A stretch of DNA of 64,000 nt from positions 186,001-250,000 of the forward strand of contig NZ_QGNX01000002.1 of assembly GCF_003265325.1 (NCBI RefSeq), read 5' to 3'. This DNA is from Oceanibium sediminis. GTDB lineage: Bacteria; Pseudomonadota; Alphaproteobacteria; Rhodobacterales; Rhodobacteraceae. Position 1 is the stretch's first letter; each line of letters opens with the position of its first letter. Positions 44,350 to 53,733 of this stretch are shown one piece after another. The translations under genes were made by a program, and so were the position numbers. The notes under the pieces were generated by a model. It did not search any database, was not told the origin of the DNA, and saw only the letters and a list, made by a program, of their open reading frames with translations.

Positions 44350-45718
44350 CATGGGCCGGGCCTGTGTCCTGCCAGCCAGGCCGATCCGCGCCCAGGGGCC
44401 CGGCGGGCCGGGCGAAGGAGAGTTGCGCGCCGCCGACGCTTAGCGGGCTGGGCAGACGGTGGGCGGGGCCCCAGGGCGTCGCTTCGGCCTCGGTGAAGTC
44501 CTGCGCCACGCCGCCCGGACTCAGCGTGCCGCCCATGTCCTTCGCAGGGTAGCGCATCAGCAGCGCCGCCACCCGCGCGAGCGAGGTGCGCCAGCGGTGG
44601 CCATGGCCAGTGTCGCGACGCCGGACAAGCCCGCGCAAGGCCGCCGCCGCCAGCAGGTAGCCCGCGGCGTGATCCAGCGCCTGCACCGGCAGCGGGACAG
44701 GGCGCTCGGCCCCGAAGCGTGCCTGGCCTGCCTCGGCGATTCCGCTGCTCATCTGCACCAGGCTGTCAAAGCCGCGCCGGTTGGTCCAAGGCCCGGTCCA
44801 GCCGTAAGCGTTGAGCGCCACGTCGATCAACCCGGGGTTCGCCTTCTGGCGCACCGCCTGCCCAAGCCCGAGCCCGTCGAGCGCATCGGCCCGGTACCCA
44901 TGGATCAGCACGTCCGCCTCGGCCAGCAGGGCAAGAAAGCGCGCCTGCCCCGGCGCGGACTTCAGGTCCAGCCGCGCGCAGGTCTTGCCCGGCGTCACCT
45001 CAGCCTCCAGCGCGGGTTCTTCCCAGTCCGGCGGATCGAGGCGCAGCACATCGGCGCCGAAACCGGCCAGGAAACGCGTCGCCACCGGCCCCGCCAGGAT
45101 CCGCGTCAGATCCAGCACACGCACCCCGCGCAATGGCCGGTCCGGATCAAGGGCAGGCGAGGGGCGCGCGGCCCTTGGCGCGGGTATCACGTCGATCAGC
45201 GGCTCCGCCGCCACCGCCGCGCCCTGGGGATGCGTGGCCCACTCCTCGGCGCTGTGCATCGCGGCGGCGCAACCGCCCGCGGCGACCACGGCGGCTTCCA
45301 GCGCCTGCCTGTTCCAGCCCTTTACCGCGGCGGCCACGGCATCCCGCTCTGCCGGGGCGCCCAGCACGGACAGCGCGGCGGCCTTGTGATGCGCGGCATT
45401 CGTGTGCAGGCGTATCCAGCCATCCCGCGCGGCGTAGTCGCCCGCCACCGAATCCCAGGGCGCGGGCAGATCCCACCCCTGCGGGCGCAGCGACATGTGA
45501 AACCAGAGCGAGGCGCGCCGCTGATCGACCACGACCGGATCGCCCCGCCCCGCGTAATCCGACAACGCGCACCCGGCCGCCCCGATCGCGGCGCTCGCCA
45601 GGTCGCTGACTGCAAAGGCCGACGCCAGGCGATCCTCACCCTCGATGCGCAGGGGCGTTTCCGCCCCGCCGAGGGCCGCGGTCATCTCAGCCAGCATGTG
45701 CCGTGCGACGTCTGTCAT
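44345..45718 (-). CDS. CaiB/BaiF family (III) CoA-transferase with rearranged domain order
   Basis: 457 residues. The normal family N-terminus, LRGVRVLDLTRILAGPVATR followed by FLAGFGADVLRLDPP, appears only at about residue 196. Residues 1-180 instead look like the usual C-terminal half: SDLASAAIGAAGCALSDYAG (about 38-57), then a DGW segment (99-101) and AAGGCAAAMHSAEEWATHPQ. An Asp aligned with the catalytic Asp occurs twice, Asp 39 and Asp 349 (PLPVQALDHAAGYLLAAAAL). Start at 45718 (MTDVARHMLAEM) is the best in-frame ATG. Substrate unknown. Divergent from the EamA gene. Confidence 0.75.
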   Translation of the reverse strand: MTDVARHMLAEMTAALGGAETPLRIEGEDRLASAFAVSDLASAAIGAAGCALSDYAGRGDPVVVDQRRASLWFHMSLRPQGWDLPAPWDSVAGDYAARDGWIRLHTNAAHHKAAALSVLGAPAERDAVAAAVKGWNRQALEAAVVAAGGCAAAMHSAEEWATHPQGAAVAAEPLIDVIPAPRAARPSPALDPDRPLRGVRVLDLTRILAGPVATRFLAGFGADVLRLDPPDWEEPALEAEVTPGKTCARLDLKSAPGQARFLALLAEADVLIHGYRADALDGLGLGQAVRQKANPGLIDVALNAYGWTGPWTNRRGFDSLVQMSSGIAEAGQARFGAERPVPLPVQALDHAAGYLLAAAALRGLVRRRDTGHGHRWRTSLARVAALLMRYPAKDMGGTLSPGGVAQDFTEAEATPWGPAHRLPSPLSVGGAQLSFARPAGPLGADRPGWQDTGPAHE

Positions 45719-45854
45719 GCCCCCACTATCCGCCCCGCGGGCCGCGCCCGCAAGCATCGGTCCATGCAAGGAATGCATCGCAGGCATGAACATTTTTAAC
45801 ACCTGATCAGCCAATTACGGGCTAAGGTAGCGCGAACTGCCCGATCGGAATGCC

Positions 45855-46781
45855 ATGAACCCGCTGCGCGCCATCCTGCTGAAAGTGCTGTCCGTCTCTG
45901 TCTTCATCGCGATGGCGACCTGCATCAAGACCGCCGCCGCCACCGGCATCCCGGCGGGCGAGGCGATGTTCTTTCGCTCAAGCTTCGCCATCCCGGTGAT
46001 CCTGGTCTGGCTGATCTGGCAGGGCAACCTGGCCCACGGGCTGGAGACGAAGAACCCCATGGGGCACATGTGGCGTGGGCTGGTCGGCGCCGGCGGTATG
46101 GCCTGCGGCTTCATCGCGCTCGGCCTGCTGCCCCTGCCGGAGGTGACGGCGATCAGCTACGCCACGCCGCTTCTGATCGTGATCTTCGCCGCGATGTTCC
46201 TTGGAGAGCGGGTCCGCCTGTTCCGCCTGACGGCCGTGTTCCTGGGCCTGGTGGGCGTGGTCATCGTGCTGGCGCCGCGGCTTTCGCTGGTCTCGCTGGA
46301 AAATGCCAGCCAGTACGAAACGCTCGGCGCGGCGATGGCGCTGATGGGGGCGATCCTGGCCGCCATCGCCCAGGTGTTCATCCGCAAGCTGGTCCAGACC
46401 GAGGCGACGGCGGCGATCGTCTTCTACTTCTCGGTAACTTCGGCGGTGCTGTCGCTTCTGACCATCCCGCTCGGATGGTCCTGGCCCAGCTGGGATATCG
46501 CGGCGCTGCTTGTCCTGTCCGGCATCCTGGGCGGGCTTGGCCAGATCCTTCTGACGGCAAGTTATCGCTACGCGCCCGTCTCGGTCATCGCCCCGTTCGA
46601 GTATGTGTCCATGCTGCTGGCCATCGGGATCGGCTACGTCGTCTTCTCCGAGGTGCCGACGCTCAACACCCTCGCCGGGGCGGGGCTGATCGTGGGGGCC
46701 GGGTTGCTCATCATCTATCGCGAACGTCAGCTGGGGTTGGAGCGTGGCCGCGCCCGCCAGGTCATGACGCCCCAGGGCTAG
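45855..46781 (+). CDS. EamA/DMT family transporter
   Basis: 308 residues with ten predicted helices in two EamA repeats. Features: FRSSFAIPVILVWLIWQGNL, AISYATPLLIVIFAAMFLGE (end of repeat 1, with the usual GE-R after it) and SVIAPFEYVSMLLAIGIGYV with FSEVPT in repeat 2. Exports or imports metabolites; substrate unknown. Starts 136 bases from the divergent CoA-transferase and ends 58 bases before the DUF952 gene. Confidence 0.88.
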   Translation: MNPLRAILLKVLSVSVFIAMATCIKTAAATGIPAGEAMFFRSSFAIPVILVWLIWQGNLAHGLETKNPMGHMWRGLVGAGGMACGFIALGLLPLPEVTAISYATPLLIVIFAAMFLGERVRLFRLTAVFLGLVGVVIVLAPRLSLVSLENASQYETLGAAMALMGAILAAIAQVFIRKLVQTEATAAIVFYFSVTSAVLSLLTIPLGWSWPSWDIAALLVLSGILGGLGQILLTASYRYAPVSVIAPFEYVSMLLAIGIGYVVFSEVPTLNTLAGAGLIVGAGLLIIYRERQLGLERGRARQVMTPQG

Positions 46782-46839
46782 GATGCGCCCATGGCGGCAA
46801 AGGCTTGACGGCGCGCGCCGCCTGACGCATCACCCGCCC

Positions 46840-47172
46840 ATGCTGATCTACAAGATATTCCGCGCCGATGAATACGCTGCATTCGCCAGCGCCGGGCGAA
46901 GCGATGGCGCGCCGGTGGATCTCCAGGACGGATACATCCACGCCTCCACCGCCACACAGGTGGAAGGGACAGCCCGAAAGCACTTCGCGGGCGAAGCCGG
47001 GCTGATGCTGCTGGCGCTCGACGCGGATACGCTCACCCCCCTGAAGTGGGAAGTGTCGCGCGGGGGCGAGGAATTCCCCCACCTCTACCGCGCGCTGACC
47101 ACGGCGGATGTCGTCTGGTCCAGGCCCCTGCCCCTCGTCGACGGGCGGCACGACTTCACCGGCCTGCTGTGA
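46840..47172 (+). CDS. DUF952 family protein
   Basis: 110 residues. [20 protein letters not shown] then [20 protein letters not shown] and [20 protein letters not shown] are the standard DUF952 motifs; the family is a small glutathione-transferase-unrelated enzyme-like fold of unknown role. Start at 46840 (MLIYKIF) matches the family N-terminus. Its stop overlaps the pyrD GTG start by 4 bases (GTGA). Confidence 0.85.
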   Translation: MLIYKIFRADEYAAFASAGRSDGAPVDLQDGYIHASTATQVEGTARKHFAGEAGLMLLALDADTLTPLKWEVSRGGEEFPHLYRALTTADVVWSRPLPLVDGRHDFTGLL

Positions 47173-48185
47173 GCGGCACAATCGAGCGCCTGGCCATGGC
47201 CGCGCTGCGGCGCATGGATCCCGAAAGGGCGCATGGACTTGCGATCCTGGCGCTCAAAACCCGACTTGCCCCACTGCCAGAGACAAAGATCTATCCCCGG
47301 CTTGAAACCGAATTCGCCGGGCTGCGGCTGAAAAACCCGGTCGGCCTGGCGGCGGGGTTCGACAAGAACGCTGAATGCCTGCACGCGCTGGTCGCGGCGG
47401 GGTTCGGCTTCGTCGAAGTCGGCGCTGTGACGCCGCGCCCGCAACCGGGCAACCCGAAACCGCGCCTGTTCCGCCTGCCGCAGGATCGCGGGATCATCAA
47501 CCGCTTCGGCTTCAACAACGACGGCATGGAGGTGGTGGCGGATCGCCTCGCCGCGCGCCCGAAAGGCGGCGTGATCGGCCTGAACCTCGGCGCGAACAAG
47601 GACAGCGAGGACCGGGCCGCGGACTTCGCCGCCGTCCTCGCCCGCTGCGCCGCGCCGCTGGATTTCGCGACCGTCAACGTATCCTCCCCCAACACCGCAA
47701 ACCTGCGCGAGTTGCAGGGAAAAGAGGCGCTGCGCCGCGTCCTGTCGCGGGTCCAGGACACCAACCAGGGCCTGCCCCGCCCCCTGCCCCTGCTGGTCAA
47801 GATCGCGCCCGACCTCACGGAAACGGATCTCGACGATATCGCCGCCGTGGCCGAGGAAGCCGGCCTTGCCGGGATCGTCGCAACCAACACGACGCTGGCG
47901 CGCGACGGGCTGAAAAGCCCCCACCGCGATGAACCCGGCGGGCTGTCCGGTCGCCCGCTGATGGCCCGCTCCACGGCAATTCTCGCCGCGCTCAGCCAAC
48001 GCACAGACCTGCCGCTGGTCGGCGTGGGCGGGATCGCCTCTGGCGCGGATGCGAAGGCGAAACTCGACGCCGGCGCGACCTGCGTGCAACTCTACTCCGC
48101 CCTCGCCTACGAAGGGCTCAGCCTGCTGCCCCGCCTTCTGGCAGACCTCGACGCGCTGATCGCGCGCCCCCCTTCCAAAGTCTGA
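47169..48185 (+). CDS. pyrD: Dihydroorotate dehydrogenase, class 2 (quinone)
   Basis: Oxidises dihydroorotate to orotate in pyrimidine synthesis, giving electrons to ubiquinone. 338 residues: helical membrane-binding N-terminus ([20 protein letters not shown]), [75 protein letters not shown] (catalytic Ser) and TLARDGLKS with GGLSGRPL. Starts at GTG 47169, coupled to DUF952. Its last codons fall inside an intergenic element (copy B). Confidence 0.95.
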   Translation: MSGTIERLAMAALRRMDPERAHGLAILALKTRLAPLPETKIYPRLETEFAGLRLKNPVGLAAGFDKNAECLHALVAAGFGFVEVGAVTPRPQPGNPKPRLFRLPQDRGIINRFGFNNDGMEVVADRLAARPKGGVIGLNLGANKDSEDRAADFAAVLARCAAPLDFATVNVSSPNTANLRELQGKEALRRVLSRVQDTNQGLPRPLPLLVKIAPDLTETDLDDIAAVAEEAGLAGIVATNTTLARDGLKSPHRDEPGGLSGRPLMARSTAILAALSQRTDLPLVGVGGIASGADAKAKLDAGATCVQLYSALAYEGLSLLPRLLADLDALIARPPSKV

Positions 48186-48221
48186 AAATATCCCGGGGAG
48201 CGCGAGGGGCTGGCCCCTCGC
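48172..48221 (-). repeat. Intergenic element, copy B (hairpin plus conserved tail)
   Basis: On the minus strand GCGAGGGG-CCAG-CCCCTCGC (48221-48202) is followed by the conserved tail (48195-48172), reading CGGGATATTTTCAG then ACTTTGGAAG. It spans the 39-base gap between convergent pyrD and MATE genes and the last five codons of pyrD. The hairpin may stop transcription from both sides. Confidence 0.65.
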
Positions 48222-48224
48222 TCC

Positions 48225-49547
48225 TCACGCCGCCGCGCGTTCCAGCGCCGGGTAGCGCAGCCCAAGCGTCACCGCCCGCGCCACGTAAAGCACCATCAGC
48301 GCCGCCCAGAGCCCGTGGTTGCCGAACGCTGGCCCCAGCAGAGCCAGCGCCACGACATAGATCGCCACCGACGCCAGCATCGCGTGCAGCATCGCGCGGG
48401 TCCGCGTCGCCCCGATGAAGATCCCGTCGAGCATCCAGCTCGGGCCCCCGATCAGCGGGGCAGCGGCAACCCAGAGCAGGTACTGCCGCGCCTCCAGCTG
48501 CACCTCGGGCGCCTTGGCCATGACATCGATCAGCCAGGGCCCGAACAGCAGGAACGCCAGCCCCAGCGGTACCGCCAGCCCCATCCCCCAGATCGACGAC
48601 ACGATAGACGCGCGCCGCAGCCGCGCCGGGTCGCGCCCGCCCATGGCGCCGCCGACCAGCGCCTCGGCCGAAAAGGCGAAACCGTCCAGCGCGTAGGCGG
48701 TGATCTCGAGGAACTGCACCAGCACCTGGTTCGCCGCCAGCGTCACGTCCCCCATGCCCGCGCCCAGGAACAGGAAGCTGGCGAAACTCGCCTGCAACAG
48801 GATCGAGCGCACCATGATATCGCCGTTCACTGACATCATCCGCGCGATCCGCGCGCGGTCGAAAACCCGCGCCCAGTCGCGCCACTGGTCCCCGCGGAAC
48901 GCCGCGCGGCACAGCCACAGGCCCAGCGCCAGGCCCGACCACTCGGCGATGATCGTCGCCGTCGCGACCCCGCCGACGCCCAGGTCCAGCCCCAGCACGA
49001 ACCACAGGTCGAGCAGGATGTTCAGACCGTTCATCCAGACCTGCAACACCAGCACCGCGCGGGTACGCTCCATGGCGATCAGCCAGCCGGTGATCGCGTA
49101 GATGGCAATCGCTGCGGGCGCGCCCCAGATCCGGATCGACAGGTAGGTGCGCGCCAGCCCCTCCACCTCGTCAGAGGCGGGGGACAGGTGGAACGCGCCC
49201 CAGAACAGCGGGACCTGCGCGAGCACGAACAACAGCCCGCCCGCCAGCCCGATCATCAGCGCCCGCATCAGGATCGCGCCGGTTTCCGCCGCATCCCCCG
49301 CCCCGCGCGCCTGCGCGACCAGCCCCGTGGTGCCCATCCGCAGGAACCCGTAGACCCAGTACAGCATGGAGATCACGATCGCGCCGATCCCCACCGCCCC
49401 GATCGGGGCCGCCTCGCCCAGCTGGCCGACGACACCTGTGTCCACCGCGCCGAGGATCGGGATCGTGGCGTTGCTCAGCACGATGGGCCCTGCAATCGCC
49501 AGGACCCGACGGTGGGTAATCGGCGCGGCCGCGCCGGTGTCAAGCAT
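48225..49547 (-). CDS. MATE family efflux transporter (DinF-like)
   Basis: 440 residues with 12 predicted helices. N-terminal ITHRRVLAIAGPIVLSNATI, VDTGVVGQLGEAAPIGAVGI and MLYWVYGFLRMGTTGLVAQA fit the DinF branch of MATE cation/drug antiporters. Overlaps the upstream thioesterase gene by 8 bases, forming a three-gene unit with two hotdog thioesterases. Confidence 0.9.
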   Translation of the reverse strand: MLDTGAAAPITHRRVLAIAGPIVLSNATIPILGAVDTGVVGQLGEAAPIGAVGIGAIVISMLYWVYGFLRMGTTGLVAQARGAGDAAETGAILMRALMIGLAGGLLFVLAQVPLFWGAFHLSPASDEVEGLARTYLSIRIWGAPAAIAIYAITGWLIAMERTRAVLVLQVWMNGLNILLDLWFVLGLDLGVGGVATATIIAEWSGLALGLWLCRAAFRGDQWRDWARVFDRARIARMMSVNGDIMVRSILLQASFASFLFLGAGMGDVTLAANQVLVQFLEITAYALDGFAFSAEALVGGAMGGRDPARLRRASIVSSIWGMGLAVPLGLAFLLFGPWLIDVMAKAPEVQLEARQYLLWVAAAPLIGGPSWMLDGIFIGATRTRAMLHAMLASVAIYVVALALLGPAFGNHGLWAALMVLYVARAVTLGLRYPALERAAA

Positions 49548-50043
49548 TGCGGGGTGGCATCAGGAAATGCCCGGTGGCCTGCGCGAACAGACGGTCGCGA
49601 TTGTCCTGCCACGCCTCGACGTGGACAGAGGCATAGCGCCGCCCCGAGCGGTTGACCCGCGCGCGCGCATAGGCGTCGCGCGGCAGGCCGGAGCGCAGGT
49701 AATCCACCGTGAAGTCGATGGTCTTCGGCATCGGCGGGAAATGCCCCGCCTCGATCTCGGCCGCGTCATCGCCGCCGCCTTCCATCATCTGCCACACGAT
49801 CCCCCAGCTCAGCTCCATCTGGGCGGCGATCTCGAGGAAGGCGCCGATGGCCCCGCCGTGCAGCGCGGGCAGGAACGGATTGCCGATCAGGCGGTCGGAA
49901 TAGTTCAGGATCGCGGTCAGCTCATCGCCGCGCCGCTCGAAGGTCACGCCAAGGTGGCGCGTGTAGGGCGAGGCCTGCGCCAACGCCTGCAGCGCCTTTT
50001 CGCGGCGTCCCTTGATCACCTGGACGGGTTCGGGGCGTTTCAT
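49540..50043 (-). CDS. PaaI-like hotdog thioesterase
   Basis: 167 residues. Hotdog fold acyl-CoA thioesterase: [40 protein letters not shown] (HGG motif on the long helix) and [20 protein letters not shown]. Overlaps the next upstream gene by 4 bases. Acts in the cytoplasm on an unknown acyl-CoA. Confidence 0.85.
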   Translation of the reverse strand: MKRPEPVQVIKGRREKALQALAQASPYTRHLGVTFERRGDELTAILNYSDRLIGNPFLPALHGGAIGAFLEIAAQMELSWGIVWQMMEGGGDDAAEIEAGHFPPMPKTIDFTVDYLRSGLPRDAYARARVNRSGRRYASVHVEAWQDNRDRLFAQATGHFLMPPRNA

Positions 50044-50480
50044 GAGGCGAACCTTCCCGACGGCTCGACCGTGAACGCGCCGTTGGCCGTTGCCACCGGT
50101 GCGTCCGGGTCATCCGTCCAGGCCGAGGCGCGCACGAAGGCGACATTGCGCGTCAGCCGGTAACAGTCGGCGCGCGCGATCACCGTCTTTCCCGGCTCTG
50201 CCGGGCGCATGTAATCGATGCGAAGGTCGATGGTCGCTGTGCCCCCCGGCTCGTCCGGGTGCGCCATCACGGCGGTGCCCGCGCAGGTATCCAGCAGGGC
50301 GGTGATCACGCCCCCCGCCAGCACCCCGGTCGAGGGGTCTCCGACAAATCGCGAATCATACCCGACGGACATGATGGCATAGCCGTCGCCGACCTCGCTC
50401 AATTGCATGCCGAGGTCGCTCGAATGTGGCAGCGCACCGATGAAGGCGCGTGCGGCTTCCGTCTTCTGCTGACTGTTCAT
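50040..50480 (-). CDS. PaaI-like hotdog thioesterase
   Basis: 146 residues, paralogue of the next gene downstream. [40 protein letters not shown] (GG helix without the preceding His) and [20 protein letters not shown] are typical. Start set at 50480 ([13 protein letters not shown]); the longer frame enters the control region of merR. It diverges from merR, so the LiuR-like boxes in the gap could also control it. Confidence 0.83.
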   Translation of the reverse strand: MNSQQKTEAARAFIGALPHSSDLGMQLSEVGDGYAIMSVGYDSRFVGDPSTGVLAGGVITALLDTCAGTAVMAHPDEPGGTATIDLRIDYMRPAEPGKTVIARADCYRLTRNVAFVRASAWTDDPDAPVATANGAFTVEPSGRFAS

Positions 50481-50545
50481 ACCGCCCCATACCATGCCCC
50501 CGCGCCGGGCCAAAAGCGCTAATGCGACCGACGCGACGTCACGCA

Positions 50546-50591
50546 TTGACGTGAACGTAAGCAAAAGGCATGGACTTTACGTAAAGGTAAA
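50546..50591. promoter_or_regulatory. Two LiuR-like MerR boxes
   Basis: TTGACGTGAACGTAAG (50546-50561) and TTTACGTAAAGGTAAA (50576-50591) share the TTkACGTnAAsGTAAr pattern and start exactly 30 bases apart (three helical turns). The second contains the perfect palindrome CTTTACGTAAAG. Known LiuR sites of proteobacteria look like TTTACGTAAACGTAAA. They lie just upstream of a MerR gene, hence likely autoregulation. Confidence 0.65.
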
Positions 50592-50615
50592 CTTATGTTG
50601 GGCGCAGGATAAATC

Positions 50616-51035
50616 ATGCTGAAAGACGAAGCGCTCATGACTGACGAGCTTTTTACCATCGGCCGGATGTGCGAGACATTCGAGGTCACGCCCCGCACCC
50701 TGCGTTTTTATGAGCAGAAGGAACTGCTTGCCCCGATCCGCGAGGGGCAGAAACGGCTGTTCACCCGCCGCGACCGCGCGCGGCTGAAACTGATCCTGCA
50801 AGGCAAACGCTTCGGCTTTTCCCTGGAGGAGATCCGCCAGCTTCTGAACCTGTACGACCTGGGCGACCAGCAGGTGACGCAGATCTCGCGGACCTACGAG
50901 CTGGGCCAGAAGCACCTGGCCAACCTGATCGCCAAACGCGACGAGCTGGACGAGGCCATCGCGGAATTCAAGACAACGCTGAAATGGGGGGAGGAGATGC
51001 TGATCGCCCGCGGGGTGAAAAAAGCCGCCGAGTGA
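50616..51035 (+). CDS. MerR-family regulator, LiuR/PsrA-like
   Basis: 139 residues. N-terminal winged HTH (LFTIGRMCETFEVTPRTLRF, YEQKELLAPIREGQKRLFTR), then a coiled-coil with no metal-binding cysteines, as in MerR regulators of branched-chain or fatty acid breakdown. AGGA stands six bases before the ATG at 50616. Next to a beta-oxidation gene series, so it is likely to control that; direct repeats of LiuR-like boxes precede it. Confidence 0.82.
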   Translation: MLKDEALMTDELFTIGRMCETFEVTPRTLRFYEQKELLAPIREGQKRLFTRRDRARLKLILQGKRFGFSLEEIRQLLNLYDLGDQQVTQISRTYELGQKHLANLIAKRDELDEAIAEFKTTLKWGEEMLIARGVKKAAE

Positions 51036-51126
51036 CATGACCCCAGGCTGAGCAACCCGCGCCCCCGGACAACACCGCCTCTGAAAGCCCGATCCCTGAC
51101 CTGATCCCTGAAAGGACTGGACCTGC

Positions 51127-52905
51127 ATGCCTGCCTTTGACGCCCCCCTGCGCGATATCGATTTCGTTCTGCACAACCTTTTGAAGGTCAGCGAAAGCGA
51201 TGTGCCGGGCTATGACGAGCTGGACCGTGATTTCACCACCGCGATCCTAGAGGAAGCGGGCAAGATCAGCCGGGACGTGCTGGCCCCCCTGAACATGACC
51301 GGCGATATTGAGGGCTGCCGCCTGGAAAACGGCGTCGTGCGCACGCCTGCCGGGTTCAAGGCCGCCTATGAGACGGTGGCCACGGGCGGCTGGATCGGGC
51401 TGGATTGCGACCCCGCCTATGGCGGTCAGGGCATGCCCTATGTGCTGCACTCGGCGGTGTCGGAAAACTTCGTCGCCGCGAACATGGCGCTGAACATGTA
51501 CTGGGGGCTGACCCACGGCGCCTATTCCGCGATCCACACCCACGGCTCTGAGGCGCAGAAGCAGACCTACCTGCCCAACATGGTCTCTGGCGCGTGGTCG
51601 GGCACGATGAACCTGACCGAGCCGCACTGCGGCACCGACCTCGGCCTGTTGCGCACCCGCGCTGAGCCGCAGGACGACGGCAACTACAAGGTGACCGGCC
51701 AGAAAATCTTCATCTCGGCCGGCGAACATGACCTGGCGGAAAACATCATTCACCTGGTGTTGGCGAAGATCCCTGGCGGGCCGGAGGGGGTGAAGGGCAT
51801 CAGCCTGTTTATCGTGCCGAAGTTCCTGGTTAGGGACGACGGCTCCCTCGGGGATCGCAACGCCCTGTCCTGCGGCAAGATCGAGGAAAAGATGGGCATT
51901 CACGGCAATGCCACCTGCGTGATGAACTACGATGGCGCCACCGGCTACCTAGTGGGTGAGCCGCACAAGGGCCTGCGCGCCATGTTCACCATGATGAACG
52001 AGGCCCGGCTCGGCGTCGGCATGCAGGGTCTGGCGCAGGCCGAGGCCGCCTACCAGAACGCGGTCGCCTATGCGAAGGACCGCCTTCAGGGCCGTGCGGT
52101 GACCGGCGCGAAGAACCCCGACGGCCCGGCCGATCCGCTGATCGTGCACCCCGACATCCGGCGCAACCTGATGGACCAGAAGTCCTTCATCGAAGGGGCC
52201 CGCGCCTTCGCGCTGTGGGGCGCGATGCTGATCGACCGGGCGCATCGCAAGGGCGATGCCGATGCGGACGGGCTAATCTCGTTGCTGACGCCGGTGATCA
52301 AGGGCTTCCTGACCGACAAGGGATTTGAGTCCACGATCCTCGCGCAGCAAGTCTACGGCGGCCACGGCTATATCGAGGAATGGGGCATGTCCCAGTTCGC
52401 CCGCGACGCCAGGATCGCGATGATCTACGAGGGCGCGAACGGCATCCAGGCGCTGGACCTGGTGGGGCGCAAGCTTGGCCAGGACGGCGGCAAGCACGTC
52501 ATGGGTTTTTTCGAGCTGGTAAAGGGCTTCGTGAAGGAAAACGACGGGGACGCGCAGCTGAAAGCCGATTTCCTCGATCCGCTGAAGGCGGCGTCCAAGC
52601 ACCTTCAGGCGGCGGCGATGTACTTCATGGCCGAGGGCATGAAGAACCCCAACAACGCGCTCGCCGGCTCCACCGACTTCATGCATCTGTTCGGGCATGT
52701 CTGCCTGGGGCTGATGTGGGCGCGCATGGCCAAGGCAGCGCAGGAGGCGTTGGACAAGGGCGCGCCGGACCCCGCCTTCCATGAGGCCAAGATCGCGACG
52801 GGGCGCTACTACATGGCCCGCCAACTGCCCGCGACCGCCATGCACCTGGCCCGCATCCAGAGCGGGGCGGACACGGTGATGGCGCTGGAAGCCGGGGCAT
52901 TCTGA
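51127..52905 (+). CDS. Acyl-CoA dehydrogenase, DmdC-like
   Basis: FAD enzyme that makes 2,3-unsaturated acyl-CoA. 592 residues, longer than ordinary acyl-CoA dehydrogenases, with the extra C-terminal domain of the DmdC (3-methylmercaptopropionyl-CoA dehydrogenase) group. [60 protein letters not shown] and [20 protein letters not shown] (catalytic Glu) match that group closely. Roseobacters have several such paralogues, some acting on straight-chain substrates, so the substrate stays open. Ninety-one bases after merR, with AAAGGA before the ATG. Confidence 0.87.
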   Translation: MPAFDAPLRDIDFVLHNLLKVSESDVPGYDELDRDFTTAILEEAGKISRDVLAPLNMTGDIEGCRLENGVVRTPAGFKAAYETVATGGWIGLDCDPAYGGQGMPYVLHSAVSENFVAANMALNMYWGLTHGAYSAIHTHGSEAQKQTYLPNMVSGAWSGTMNLTEPHCGTDLGLLRTRAEPQDDGNYKVTGQKIFISAGEHDLAENIIHLVLAKIPGGPEGVKGISLFIVPKFLVRDDGSLGDRNALSCGKIEEKMGIHGNATCVMNYDGATGYLVGEPHKGLRAMFTMMNEARLGVGMQGLAQAEAAYQNAVAYAKDRLQGRAVTGAKNPDGPADPLIVHPDIRRNLMDQKSFIEGARAFALWGAMLIDRAHRKGDADADGLISLLTPVIKGFLTDKGFESTILAQQVYGGHGYIEEWGMSQFARDARIAMIYEGANGIQALDLVGRKLGQDGGKHVMGFFELVKGFVKENDGDAQLKADFLDPLKAASKHLQAAAMYFMAEGMKNPNNALAGSTDFMHLFGHVCLGLMWARMAKAAQEALDKGAPDPAFHEAKIATGRYYMARQLPATAMHLARIQSGADTVMALEAGAF

Positions 52906-52910
52906 TCGTA

Positions 52911-52962
52911 GGGTGCGGGCGCGCACGCACTCCCGATACAAGGTGCGCACACGCACGCACCC
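52911..52962. repeat. GTGCG-rich inverted repeat after the dehydrogenase gene
   Basis: GGGTGCG (52911-52917) pairs with CGCACCC (52956-52962), and the inner GTGCGCAC and CGCACGCAC words allow further pairing. No T-run. Lies 5 bases after the dehydrogenase stop; may limit read-through to the GST gene or stabilise the mRNA end. Confidence 0.45.
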
Positions 52963-53091
52963 TTCGGAGGAGACAATGACTCCAGGCGGTTATTCTGTCA
53001 CCAACGCGCGGGGCGGCTGTTCGACGGCCAGCCCCTTGCCAGATGCCATGGCACGCCTTTCCCCCGTCACCGTCACAGGAAGGCATACGCC

Positions 53092-53733
53092 ATGACCGCC
53101 ACCTTGCACTGCTTTGCCCAATCCGGAAACGCCTACAAGGCCGCCCTCATGCTGGAGCTTTGCGGCCAGGACTGGACACCGGTTTTCGTCGATTTCTTCA
53201 ACGGCGAAGCCCGCTCGCCCGATTACGCCGCGCTGAACGAAATGGCCGAGGTGCCGACCTATACCGAAGGCGACCTGCGGCTGACCCAGTCGGGCGTGAT
53301 CCTCGACTACCTTGCCGCCAAACACCGCCGCTACGGCCCCGAGACCGAGGCCGAACGCCGCGAGATCCTGCGCTGGACCCTGTGGGACAACCACAAGCTC
53401 ACCGCGAACCTGGCCACGGGGCGGTTCATGCAGCTGTTCCTGCCCGAAAAACACCGCAATCCGGATGTGATCTCTTTCCTCATGGGCCGCGCGAAAGCGG
53501 CCATGGCCGTGCTTGAGCAGCGCCTTGCGGACAGCGACTGGATCGTCGCCGGGCGGCCGACCACGGCGGACCTGAGCTGTATCGGTTACATGTACTTCCT
53601 CGAAGAGATCGACGTCGATATCGCCAAAACTCCGCACATCGCCCGCTGGCGCGACCGCATCGCCGCGCTTCCGGGCTGGAAACACCCTTATGAACTGATG
53701 CCGGGCCACCCCCTGCCCGGAAAGGAGACCTGA
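53092..53733 (+). CDS. Glutathione S-transferase family protein
   Basis: 213 residues. Thioredoxin-fold N-terminal domain (TLHCFAQSGNAYKAALMLEL, NEMAEVPTYTEGDLRLTQSG: the VP cis-proline and QSG glutathione-binding loop), helical C-terminal domain (WIVAGRPTTADLSCIGYMYF). Members inside beta-oxidation clusters are common; substrate unknown. The next gene begins directly after its stop. Confidence 0.88.
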   Translation: MTATLHCFAQSGNAYKAALMLELCGQDWTPVFVDFFNGEARSPDYAALNEMAEVPTYTEGDLRLTQSGVILDYLAAKHRRYGPETEAERREILRWTLWDNHKLTANLATGRFMQLFLPEKHRNPDVISFLMGRAKAAMAVLEQRLADSDWIVAGRPTTADLSCIGYMYFLEEIDVDIAKTPHIARWRDRIAALPGWKHPYELMPGHPLPGKET

